Shown one piece after another: positions 5,257 to 17,000 of a stretch of DNA of 64,000 nucleotides; within the stretch, counting starts at the first letter, position 1; the number at the start of each line of letters is the position of its first letter. This DNA is from a virus, in the IMG/VR virus record IMGVR_UViG_3300035670_000049, positions 1-64,000 of that record; one strand, 5' to 3'. The notes beneath the pieces are model-generated. The model did no database searches, was not told the origin of the DNA, and saw nothing but the letters and a program-made list of their open reading frames with translations. The position numbers and the translations under genes are program-made.

Positions 5257-8091
5257 CTAATAATTTATATCCTTCATCATAACATTAATTGTTTCCATAT
5301 CATTTAGTGATAATCCTATTCCAGAATCCTGTAGGGCTAGTGTGATACCTGAATCCTGTAGAGTTATATTGATCGTTTCCTGATCTGAAAGTAGTAGAGA
5401 TATTCTTGATAGATCATTTATCTCTAGTCTCTTTAGGAAGTTAACAATCGTGATTTCTGCTTGTGCCTGAGCAACCTGTGAGGACTTGATAATTAAGGCT
5501 TGTGATTGAGCATATACAGTAATTCCTATACTGGTAATGTATGCCTGAGCATTTGCATATACTGTATAGGCAGTCTGCAATAGAGCAGAAGCCTGTGCAT
5601 ATCCCTGATATGTAGTTTCAATCCAAGCAGTTGATTGCGCTACACTAATAACCTGTACTTTAATGGATACTTGGGCGTTTGCGTATACCTGATACGCTGT
5701 ACGAATAACTGCACTTGCTTGTCCTGTTGCCCAGTAAATTGCCTTTATCGTAGCCTGTGCTTGTGCAAAGGCTTCTGTTTCTGCAATCTTTATATATGCT
5801 TGACCCTGCGCATATGCGTAGTATGTGTTCTTAACCCATACGCTGCTTTGTCCAAATGCCTGATATGCTTGCTTAATGATTCCTTGTGCCTGAGCATAAC
5901 TCTGAACACCGTAAGCATTGATCTTCGCTTGAGCCTGTGCTGGTTGTACAAACGCTCCTGCAATCCAAGTCGCAGCCTGTGCCCATACTTGGTATGTTAC
6001 CTTAATGTCTGCTTGCGCTTGTGCATAAACCTTCGTACCACTTCTAATATATGCTTCGGCTTGTGCAAACACACTGTTTGTTGTGTAAATGTACGCATTT
6101 GCCTGAGCAAATTGTGAGTATGTTGCTTCTATCTGCGCTTGGGCTTGTGCAACATTTTGTACACTAATCTTTATGTACGCTTGTGCTTGGGCAACATTTT
6201 GTACAGTAGACTTTACAGTAGCCGCGCTATTGGCAAATGCATGATACGTTTGACGTAACGTAGCACTAGCCTGTGCGTAAGACTGGTACTGTTGCTTTAC
6301 GCTCGCTTGAGACTGTGCAACTTGCAAATACGTTTGCTTAATTAGACCTTGAGCATTAGCATATGCAAACGAGATTGCTTTGATAGAACCTTGCGCTTGA
6401 GCAAATGCCGCATACGTTGTCTTGATAGAACCTTGTGCTTGAGCAACATTTGTTGTTGTTGTTTCGATCCAAGCCTCTGCCTGAGCATAGACTAGATAGG
6501 TATTCTTGATCAGGGCTTCTGCTTGAGCAGAGACAGGATACGTATGTTTAATATCTGCCTGTGCCTGAGCGAATGACCAACGATGTGCGCCAAAGATAAT
6601 TTCGGCTTCTGCTTGTGCAAAGCCTCTTCTGATCTTTGCATTACCAGCAGGAGCCTGTAGTTCTGCAAATGTTACATAGACTCTTGTTTCTTGGCCCGCA
6701 CTTCCATTGAACAGAATTTGCATATCAGCATAATCTGGAATGGAATTAATCTCTGCCGGTGTAAGAGCATACTCGTAAGTCGTTGGAATATCTGTTAGTA
6801 CCTGTGTTCTAGTTGCAATTAGATTTCCAGCCCGCAGTAATTCAACAGTTAGAGAACCTGTATTTGGCCCCAACTTATAGGCACGATATCGTACAATATG
6901 ATCCTGTCTATATTCAGGCTCATTCATCTGCTCCAAAGCAGTGATATATGTTGTCAGGTTAGGTGCATAATCTGTCAGTATGTAGTCGGTATCTAACGGG
7001 CTAGTTTCATCGATATACTGATAGATATCTATTCCAACGCTTATTGCTGCTTGAGATTGAGCATACGCCTCACGTGTCGCAAGGGTAGATAGAATCTGTG
7101 CTTCTGCCTGTGCGAATACTTGCGCCATTCCTGCGATATATGCTTGACCTTGCGCCCAACTATTTACCGTTGCTTTGATCTGGGACTGTGCCTGAGCGTA
7201 ACGCTTTACTTCTTCTTTGACAGTTGCTTGCGCTTGCGCGAACGTTACGTTATCAGTAACTTTGAGCCAAGTGCTTACCTGAGCGTAAGCATGGTAAGTA
7301 TTTTTGACATTTGCCATTGCTTGTGCGAATGTCAAATATTGTTGACGTATCTGCGCTTGTGCTTGAGCAACTGCTTCAATATCCGTTACTTTGATATAGG
7401 AGTCTGCCTGTGACCAGACATTATATGTAACCGCTCCTACTATCATCTGTGCTTGTGCTTGCGCAAAACTATTAACTAGATAAATAGTAAATGCTTGGGC
7501 TTGTGCAGGATTATAAACTACTTGCTTGACATATGCTAAGGACTGAGCATAAGATTGCTGCGTTATTTTAATATAAGTTTGTGACTGTGCTGATGCATTT
7601 ACTGTAGTAGAACCAGCAGTATAATCTACTGTAATTGATACATAATCAATACGAATTGTTTCTGAGGTAGGGCTGTTTGCGCGGTCATATAAGAAGTGTG
7701 CAAATACTGTTTGATCCCGAAGGTTCTGTAGCGTTGGAATCGTTGTAGCCGTAGATTCGATAACTAGATCGGCTGTGCTGCCAGAGTATTCCCCAATTGC
7801 TCCAACATCGGTTCCAGAGGGATTTTCAATAGTGATATCAATGATGCTTCCGATGCTTGCGCTCAATCCAACCTCTGCGCTTACCTTTACAGAGTTGATC
7901 GTAGCACCGTCAGGAATATCAGAAGTAGTATATGATGGGAACCCAAATCGTATTTCAGCAGTACCGTTTCTGGCGGCTTGGGTATGTGTAGCGTACTGAT
8001 CATCACTAGTCGTACCATAAGCGTTCGTTTGTCCAGTCCATGTACCAACAACATCTGTATAAGAACTAGCGGCTTTAGTTAAAATAGGCAT
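5257..8091 (-). CDS. Giant repeat fibre-like protein A (944 aa)
   Basis: Residues 1-155 form a predicted beta-sandwich domain nearly identical to that of protein B (shared SDIPDG, INSVKVSAEVGL, IENPSGTDVG, DYVSITVDY). From about 160 to 355 and 495 to 900 the chain is a run of 14-residue units of the form [YF]AQAQAxIKxTYxx. A second beta domain lies at 355-490. The C-terminus carries short LQDSGI repeats not found in B and C. The repeats suggest an elongated fibre or solenoid. A role in host contact is inferred from size, repeat design and location. The stop codon is adjacent to the start region of the next gene. Confidence 0.85.
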   Translation of the reverse strand: MPILTKAASSYTDVVGTWTGQTNAYGTTSDDQYATHTQAARNGTAEIRFGFPSYTTSDIPDGATINSVKVSAEVGLSASIGSIIDITIENPSGTDVGAIGEYSGSTADLVIESTATTIPTLQNLRDQTVFAHFLYDRANSPTSETIRIDYVSITVDYTAGSTTVNASAQSQTYIKITQQSYAQSLAYVKQVVYNPAQAQAFTIYLVNSFAQAQAQMIVGAVTYNVWSQADSYIKVTDIEAVAQAQAQIRQQYLTFAQAMANVKNTYHAYAQVSTWLKVTDNVTFAQAQATVKEEVKRYAQAQSQIKATVNSWAQGQAYIAGMAQVFAQAEAQILSTLATREAYAQSQAAISVGIDIYQYIDETSPLDTDYILTDYAPNLTTYITALEQMNEPEYRQDHIVRYRAYKLGPNTGSLTVELLRAGNLIATRTQVLTDIPTTYEYALTPAEINSIPDYADMQILFNGSAGQETRVYVTFAELQAPAGNAKIRRGFAQAEAEIIFGAHRWSFAQAQADIKHTYPVSAQAEALIKNTYLVYAQAEAWIETTTTNVAQAQGSIKTTYAAFAQAQGSIKAISFAYANAQGLIKQTYLQVAQSQASVKQQYQSYAQASATLRQTYHAFANSAATVKSTVQNVAQAQAYIKISVQNVAQAQAQIEATYSQFAQANAYIYTTNSVFAQAEAYIRSGTKVYAQAQADIKVTYQVWAQAATWIAGAFVQPAQAQAKINAYGVQSYAQAQGIIKQAYQAFGQSSVWVKNTYYAYAQGQAYIKIAETEAFAQAQATIKAIYWATGQASAVIRTAYQVYANAQVSIKVQVISVAQSTAWIETTYQGYAQASALLQTAYTVYANAQAYITSIGITVYAQSQALIIKSSQVAQAQAEITIVNFLKRLEINDLSRISLLLSDQETINITLQDSGITLALQDSGIGLSLNDMETINVMMKDINY

Positions 8092-11000
8092 TTAGATCAC
8101 CACCCCTCTCCATCCATCATTGCTTATATCGGCAACAGGATGAACGTGTTGTGGTGTATAAATCTGTGCCTGTGCCTGTGACTGTACGGTATTTGTCGTA
8201 AAGATGTATGCTTCTGCTTGTGCATAAACAACATAGGTTGTCTTTATTAAAGCCCCCGCCTGTGCGTAGGCTTCGATATCCGTTGTCTTTATGTATGCTT
8301 CTGCCTGAGCAAATTGTGAGTAGGTCTGCTTGATAAGGGCTTGCGCCTGAGCGTATGCCTCATTATCAGTTACCTTGATATATGCCTGTGCTTGTGCCCA
8401 GTTATAATAGGTTGCCTTTATTGCAGCCATGCTCTGAGCATAGGCTTCAATATCCCTTACGATAACGTAAGCATTTGCTTGCGCATATCCCTGATAAGTT
8501 TGAAGGGTTAGGGCCTGTGCTTGGGCATAACCATTCAATCCAGAAAGAAGAATGAATGCTTGTGCATTCGCATATCCCTGATAGGTGTTCTCGATCCAAA
8601 CAGATGTTTGTGCAAATCCGTTGTAAGTTGCTTCAATATTCGCAGCAGCCTGAGCATAAGCCTGATAGGTATTCTCAATCCATGCCTGAGCCTGAGCGAA
8701 TTGATTTATAGTAGTTTCAATCCATGCTTGGCTCTGGGCAAATTGTGCTGATGTAGCGGCTATCGTTGCCTGAGCCTGAGCAGACCAAACAACCTGACCA
8801 CTAATATAGGCACCAGATTGTGCGAATGTGTAGGTTGTTGCTTTAACAGTTGATTGCGCTTGTGCATGAACACGAGTCGTGGCAATCTTCGCTTGAGCCT
8901 GAGCATAGGCTTGATATGTCTGGATAATCTTTGCTTCTGCTTGCGAATATGCCTGATATGTTTGCTCGATCCATGCACCAGACTGAGCCCAAACATTATA
9001 GGTCTGTTCAATAGCAGCCTGTGCTTGTGCGTATGCTTGGTACGTTGCTTTAACGTGAGCCTGTGCTTGGGACACAACATAATATGTTTGCTTGATCTGT
9101 GCTTGCGCCTGAGCAAATACAGAGTATGCATTCTCTATCCAAGTCTGCGCTTGCGCATAGCCTTGATAAGTCGTTTTAATCAAAGCACCTGACTGTGCAA
9201 ACTGATTAACAGTTGCCTCAATCCAAGCACCAGTCTGTGCGAAACTGTTGTAAGTCTGCTTGATATCAGACTGTGCTTGTGCGAATAGATTGTACGTCTG
9301 CTCAATCCATGCTTCAGCCTGAGCATATTGCAGATACATTCCTTGAACTAATGCTGCGCCTTGTGCATATGCATCATACGTTGTTTTGATCTGCGCTTGC
9401 GCTTGTGCGAACACATATCGAGTTACAAGACTGATAACGATTTCAGCCTGAGCCTGTGCATATACTTGGTATGTCTGCTTAATCGTAGACTGCGCATTCG
9501 CATAGGCTTGATAGGTATTTTCGATCCATGTTTGTGCTTGCGCATAAACACTATTCAGTGTCTTGATATTTGCTTGCGCTTGGCTATATGCTTGATAGGT
9601 TTGTTTGATATCTGCTTGTGATTGCGCCCACACCTGATACGTTGTTTTTATTTGTGCCTGTGCCTGTGCAAATACTTCAATTTCTGTTGACTTGATGTAT
9701 GCATTTGCTTGTGACCATACCAGATAGGTCTGCTCGACCCACGCCGCTCCCTGAGCGTGTACACGGGTCGTAGCGATCTTCGCCTGAGCCTGAGCCCATA
9801 CCTGATAGGCTTGCTTGATCTGAGCATTAGCCTGTGCCCAATTATTTGTCGTTACCTCAATCCAAGCATTTCCTTGCGCCCATGCTTGATATGTCTGCTT
9901 AATTCGTGCCTGAGCCTGAGCGAAACCTTCGACCTCTGGCATCTTGATATACGCATTTGCCTGAGCCCAACTATTGTATGTTTGCTCAATCCAAGTTGCT
10001 GCCTGAGCATGAACACGGGTTGTAGAAATCTTTGCCCCTGCTTGTGCAAATACCTGATACGTTTTCTTGATACGTGCTTGGCTCTGTGCATATTGAGTAT
10101 AGGTAGCCCGAATAGTTGCCTGTGCTTGCGCGTAGGCTTCGATATCAGTGACTTTGATATAAGCATTTGCTTGTGCAAATACATAGTACGTTTGCTTGAT
10201 ATCGGCTTGTGCTTGTGCCCATTGTCGTGGGATACCGATGATCTGTGCATTAGCCTGTGCAGATACCTTATAAGCAGCGGCTCCTGCCGGTGGACGCTGT
10301 AGATAGGCTTGAGATACAATAAATTTAGCACCACTATCTGGATAGAAGCGTATTCTAAGATCACTATAGTCTGTAATAGCGTTCATTTCAGACTGAGAGA
10401 GTGCTAATTTTACAGTTTCCCAGCTTGAATTTGATATAGATGTATTAGTTATAAAATTAATACCTTGATATAACCTCGGACTAATGGAACCGCTTGCTCC
10501 AAAACGACAAGCAGTTACAACTAGGAAGTGATCTTTTTTCCAAGCAGGAGTTCCAAGGTCTTCAAGTTTTACTTCGACATAGTTAGTCGTACCATCGCTG
10601 ACAATGTAATCTGTGTTATCGAGAATGGCTTCATCGATAGCGCTATATAGATCAGTTGTTACTCCTATGAGAGCAAGAGATTGAGCAAAGGAATTTCTTT
10701 CTGTTGCCCCGGAAATTAGTTCAGCCTGTGCCTGAGCATAACTTTGATAGGTTGCCTTAATCTGTGCCTGTGCTTGCGCGTATGATCTATATGTAGTCTT
10801 GATTGAAGTTTGTGATTGACCATAGCCTTGATAAATCGCTTCAATCCAAGTCTGTGCCTGTGCATAAACTTGATACGCTTGTTTAATAGTAGTTTGTGCT
10901 TGCGCAAATACCACATATGTTGCTTTAATTGTTGACTGTGCTTGAGCGTATGCTTGATATGTCTTTATAATAGATGCTTGAGTTTGTGAGTAGACAAGGG

Positions 11001-14000
11001 AAGTTTTTGCAATAGAGGCTTGTGCTTGTGCAAACGTCGGTCCAATGACTGTTCCGCCAGATGCTGGACGTAATGCTCCAACAACACCAGACCACGCAAG
11101 AGACTGGGCTATTGTACCAGTAATTGTATCAGTAGTACCAGCAGTTGCTTTAATCCCATCTGCTGCCAGTGTATCCTTAATTGCAGAAGATTCAAATACC
11201 TCTGCAAACTCTGTAACAGGCTCATCAGCATCTATAGCAAGACGGGCTGCTGTTGAAGAGTTACAAGCAACACCAACAATTACCATTGCATTATCGGTAA
11301 CTGTGGAAATACCTGTTAAGGTAAATGTTAGAGCCGCAGCACCATCAGTACCAACAGCCGTAACATCAAGCGGATTTGTTGTATCAACTCCACTATATCT
11401 AGCTAAAACGTAGCCAGTATATAATGAGTTACTTGTAGTATAAGTGAAATTTCCCGACCAAGTACTAGTGGCTTTTCTACCGTAAAGATATGTATCTGGG
11501 TTGGTTTGTCCTACAGCCGATCCAATAAGTGTCCAACCATCTGAGGCAAGAGAGACAGTACCCGGACCACCGTTAAATCCAATAGTTAGTACTAGATAAT
11601 CATCTATAGATATTCCTGTAGGATATGTAACCGTATGTGTATATGGTCCTGCCCCTGTTGGAACCCCGCCTCCTGTAGAAAAGGTTTCTCGTACAATTGC
11701 TAAACCTCTTGGGTAGGTTTGTTTAATCTGTGATTGTACCTGTGAAAAGACACTATACACTTGTTTGATTTGTGTCTGAGCCTGAGCGAAGACTCTAGTT
11801 GTAGTAGCACCCCCACCACCGTATAATAGAGGTACAGCGACGAGGGAACGCTCTCGCACCGAATATGTACCCGGCGGAGATACAACAGAAGCATCAAGAT
11901 TAATTGTTCTTGCTGCCCCCGAAGTTAGGGAAACTTTGTTAAAAAATAGTACAGGTTGTAGATCATTAACATCCCAGTTAGACATACCGGGAGCATCATC
12001 GCCATAAGCAGGATCAGATGCCAGCCCACCACCAGATGGGTTGATCTGTAGTCTTGTTTTGAGTAATCTTGTGGAAGTTACTGTAACAAATGCTGTGGTT
12101 AGATATCCAAGAACAAGCCAATCCCCAGTTGTGGATGGGGTTGGGGAAACCGTTGCAACGGTCGTCCATGATGGATCGGTTGCAGGAGTAACATCTCCTG
12201 CTGTTCTCTCATACGCTACTGTACTAAACTTAGATAAATTTAGTGCAAATATGCTTGAGTTGAAAACAGTACCAGCAGTTGTTCCTGTATGTGCAGCATC
12301 TATGGTTACTGTGTGAGATGCATTAGACGGTACATATACTGCCGCCATTACTAGCGGACGGATATCATTAACAATATCCCCACCATCTTCGGTGGTTTCT
12401 ACCAGAGCATTTGCTACAGAATCATTAATTCGTAACTTGACGCTGGAGGTTCCGTCTGTAACTGGGGATAACCGTGTTGCATGGCCTAATATCAGCCAAG
12501 GATCAGTACCATCTGGAGTAAACGTCACAGAGGCTTGGCTAGCATAAGATGCTGTTGTAGTGTAATCTGCTGTAACACTATTGGTATAGTAGTCTGTATT
12601 CTCAGTTAACTCATCAGTAAGCCTGATGGCTACGATCCACGCATCTCCCGCTGTAGTTTGGGAAGCACTTGAATTTCGTACCTGTACTACATAGCGTTCT
12701 GCTGTTCCACCCTGTGTGTGGGTAAACATGAAACCGAATGGGGTTTTAGATGTTGTAAGAATAGATTCGTCAATAGACCCTGTACCATCTGTAAAGATTG
12801 TTGGTGTAGTACCATATCCTACCCGTACTTCAGCCTGAGAAGAAGCAGAGTCATTTTCTATGAAGCCCCCAACAAGAATTAGATATGTCTTATTGGCGAC
12901 CATATTTGTCGATGCAATCTCTGCGGCATCTGTCCATGTCGTACCTAGAACACTGAATCCAAGACCCTCAGAATAGTAGATACTTGCTGGAGTTGTGGAA
13001 CTACTAGAAATCTGCGCTTGGCTTTGGGCAAAAGATTTTCCAACACCAATAATCTGTGCTTGGGCTTGACCTGTTTGTTCAAAATATGCCTGAGATAATT
13101 GAAAATCATCTACTGTAGTAGTTTGTCCAGCATAGGCATTAAAAGCAGTTGCCACATGGCCGATTGGATATGAAACAAAGGAAGACTCATTAGTTATAGT
13201 TACATACGTAGCGGGCTCTGGATCGCCGTCTTTCCAAATCCTAACATAACCTGTTTGATATGTTCCATTATCCGCATGTTTCATCCAGCCTCTAAGCCAT
13301 ATCCAAGTTCCTGCTTGGTAATTTAATATTTCTGCAACACCGCCATTTGCCCCGCCCCATGTAGTATTGACCATTACAACACCGAGGATATTTCCATCGG
13401 CTACTTGGAATGTTCCTCCAAAACCATTACCAGCAGATAGAGAAGTTACAGAGGCATCCGTTCCATCTCGTACTATTACATAACTGTCAGCAGATGTACT
13501 CTCAAACTTAAACTTGAATTTAACCATCCAAAAATCGGGTGCCACAAGTTTTCCAAGGGATGCTCTAGGAGCAGTACCTGAGTTAGTGACGACTAACTGG
13601 GAGCCATCTACATCAAAGTAAGTAGGCTGATCTATAACAGTCCAAGCACCAGCGTTGTCACTTGTACCTAGCCCGTCTGTAACACTTCTTGTAAATGTAT
13701 CGTAAACAGATGAATAAACAGGAGTAGGAAGAATTTTTGCAGTTGCTTGCGCAAATACTCTATTTGTAGTAGAAATAGTTGCTTGGGCTTGTGCAAGACT
13801 ATTTACAACAGGAGCAGTATAATCTACTGTAATTGAAACGTAATCTATACGTGCTGTTTCTGAGGTAGCACTATTTGCTCTATCATATAAAAAGTGAGCA
13901 AATACTGTTTGATCCCGCAGATTCTGGAGCGTCGGCGTCGTCGTCGCGGTGCATTCGATCAGCACGTCGGTCGTACTGCTCGTATCAACCGGCGTGCCAA

Positions 14001-17000
14001 CGTCGGTTCCAGACGGATTTTCTATGGTAATCTGGATAATTGATCCAATACTCTGATTAAGACCAACTTCTGCACTAACTTTGACAGAATTAATAGTAGA
14101 ACCGTCAGGAATATCAGAAGTAGCGTAAGATGGGAATCCATATCTTATTTCAGCAGTACCATTTCGACTCGACAGCGTGATTGAAGCGTACTGATCATCA
14201 CTCGTAGTGCTATAGGCATTTGTTTGGCTAGACCATGTATCAACAACATCTGTGTAGGAGTTAGCAGCCTTAGTTAAAATAGCCATCTTATATCACCACC
14301 CTTACCCAGTTATTTGTGGTGATATCAAGGACTGGTCGCTGATATACCGGAATATATACCAAGGCTAATGCTTGGGCACTGGCATACGTTGTTACAACCG
14401 CTGCTAAGATGGTTGCTTGTGATTGCGCCAATAAATTAGATGTTATTCGTATGTGTGCTTGTGCTTGGCTATAATTTAGCGTTATAGCCTTTATCGCTGC
14501 TTGGGCTTGTGCAAATGTTGGACCTACTACACTACCAGTTGTGGCTAGAAAGTCATCAAAAATGGCTGCGCTAGAACTAATGGAACTACGGATAGAGTAC
14601 GTAGCCGTACCGACCCCGCCAGATTGAATCTGGTTGGCAGACGTATTATCGGTAGTTTCGATATCCCATGTACTAGGTTCTGGCTGATCAAGCGTCCATG
14701 CACGGATTTTAAAAGTAGTGGGCGAATAGCCTGAAACATTAACCCTATATCTAGCATTATATGATGCCGTGTACGCTGTATATGTAACACTGGCTACTAT
14801 AGAAGCGACACCGGCAGTTATCCTATACAATATAACCGCATTGTCAGAAACTGTTACTCTGTATGCATCAGCCCCGGAACCCTTGCGAAGAAGAATGCCA
14901 GAATATACTGAGCCATAAACAACTGAGCCATCTTCTTCATCATACGAGTCTTTATCAGAAGTCAGATAAACATCGCCATCACCAAATGAAACCCCTGATG
15001 CTTGAGCGGAAAGAAGTCTAGAACCACTTGGCAGTTGAACACCGTGTCTGCCAGTCCCATCGCCCACATATGTAAAAGTGTAGCCTCCAGTTCCGATTAA
15101 AGTAGTAACATCCCAAGTCCCCCCAATATCGAGGCTAGAGCCATCAATATTGGTAGCAGGAGAACCGGCATAGGACTCTTGGGCAACGACTGTACTGCCA
15201 CCAAATGGGTAAGTCTGTTTAATCCAGACAGATGCTTGTGCATACGCTCTACTTGTTGCTTTAATAGTAGCAGCAGATTGAGCAAATGCCGGATAGGTTG
15301 CCTTAACTCTTGTCTGCGCTTGTGCATAGGCTTGACTGGTCTTAGTGATTGCAGCATTAGCCTGTGAGTAGACTTGATACGTTTGCTTTATCCGTGCATT
15401 AGATTGCGCCCAAACTTGATAGGTTGTCTTGATCTGTGTTTGTGCTTGTGCGTGATTATAGACAGTGCCTTTAATCTGTGCCTGTGCTTGTGCAGATACT
15501 TTATAGTTAGCAACAGAAGAAACTATCTCTGCTTGTGCTTGCGCGAATGGAGAACCTACAACCTCTCCTGCATATTGTACTGCAAGAAGATCATCATGGT
15601 ACGCAGGACTAGTTATGGCTGTAAGTCCCCAATAACCAGAGACTCTTTGGTGGGTGGCGGTATTATCTGTTGTTTCAATAATAGGAACTTTACCGGAAAA
15701 ATCTGAAGTATCTGATCTAAAAACTCTTAGGCGTGTTGGAGATTGTCCTATAACTTCAAAGCATATGTAACTTCCTGATCCAGCAACAGTAGATGCTAGT
15801 ACAGAACCGTGTCTATATAATGATACAGTACTTCCACTTAATCTAACAGAGTAATCATAATTAGGACTAGGAACTATATTTAAACGTAGACCAATATACG
15901 GAGTTGTTCCTGATAAATGTGCTTGTATATAACCATTACCAATAGTATTTACATCAGCCAATGTAGCATAATATGTCCCAAAAGTTTCTATGCTATCTAT
16001 CCGATCTAAATCCCTATCTAATCTCCAGTCGCTGGTAGCAGTCCATGTACCACCTATCTCTGCGGTATGGGTGCTAAGATCAACTAGTCCTGTTCCTTCT
16101 TCTGTAAAGGAATCTTGTGCGATTGTAGAAGGATTTCCCCAAGGATTAAATGACGGATAGGTTTGCTTGATACTTGTCTGTGCTTGAGCCGAAGATGCTC
16201 CCTTATAAACAATTTTAGCCCGTGCTTGAGCATGTCTTAACCAATCGATAGCAATTCCATTTTTAAATTCCAGATCATCTAAAGTTACTAAGATAGGGAG
16301 ATTAGATACGCTACTACTAGCATACGCTCTTATCAGAACTGGCCCCGGAGTAACTGTATATGGAGTAGAAACAGTAGTTTCAGTTGTTGCTGCCGTAGAC
16401 CAAAGAGGTTCTTCTGTGCCAACTTTCCACAGTTTTCTTCTGTTTAAAGTATACATACTTGTAGGAGATGTTGGAGGACGAGTAATTGCCTGTATTCTAA
16501 AGTTCCAAGACTCTCCTGCTGCATATGGAATGGAATTTGTTCCGCTACTATTACCACTTCCTATTCTTGAGGCCACCATAGTAAAAGTACTGCTAGTACT
16601 AAAGGTAATCTGGGCTCCAAACGACTTGGTAGTAATAGAAGGATCTTTTGTAGAGTAACCGCCCATAACGTGTACGATTATGCTATCAGTAGCAGGTATT
16701 TTATCTAAGGAGATTATTCCTCTTACCTCGTACCCATGTTCATGAACAGATGTTTTAGGTACTATTATAAGTTGTTCTCCACTTGTTATTAAATTAATCG
16801 TTCCGCTTGTTCCATTTACATCAAAATTTGATAGCGTACCGGCTTCTAATGTATATACATCGCCACTGTCATTTGCGCCCCAACCATCGGTAACGGTTCT
16901 ATTGAAGTAATCTGTTAAGTGGAATCGCTCTCCAGCAATACATGCCGCAACCAGTGCTGACCTTTCCATCGGAGCCTTAAGATATGCTTCTGCTTGAGCA

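Noticed and set aside
5635-6117. Plus-strand ORFs opposite the giant repeat genes
   Set aside because: Cys/Leu-rich products that are antisense shadows of AQAQ repeats.
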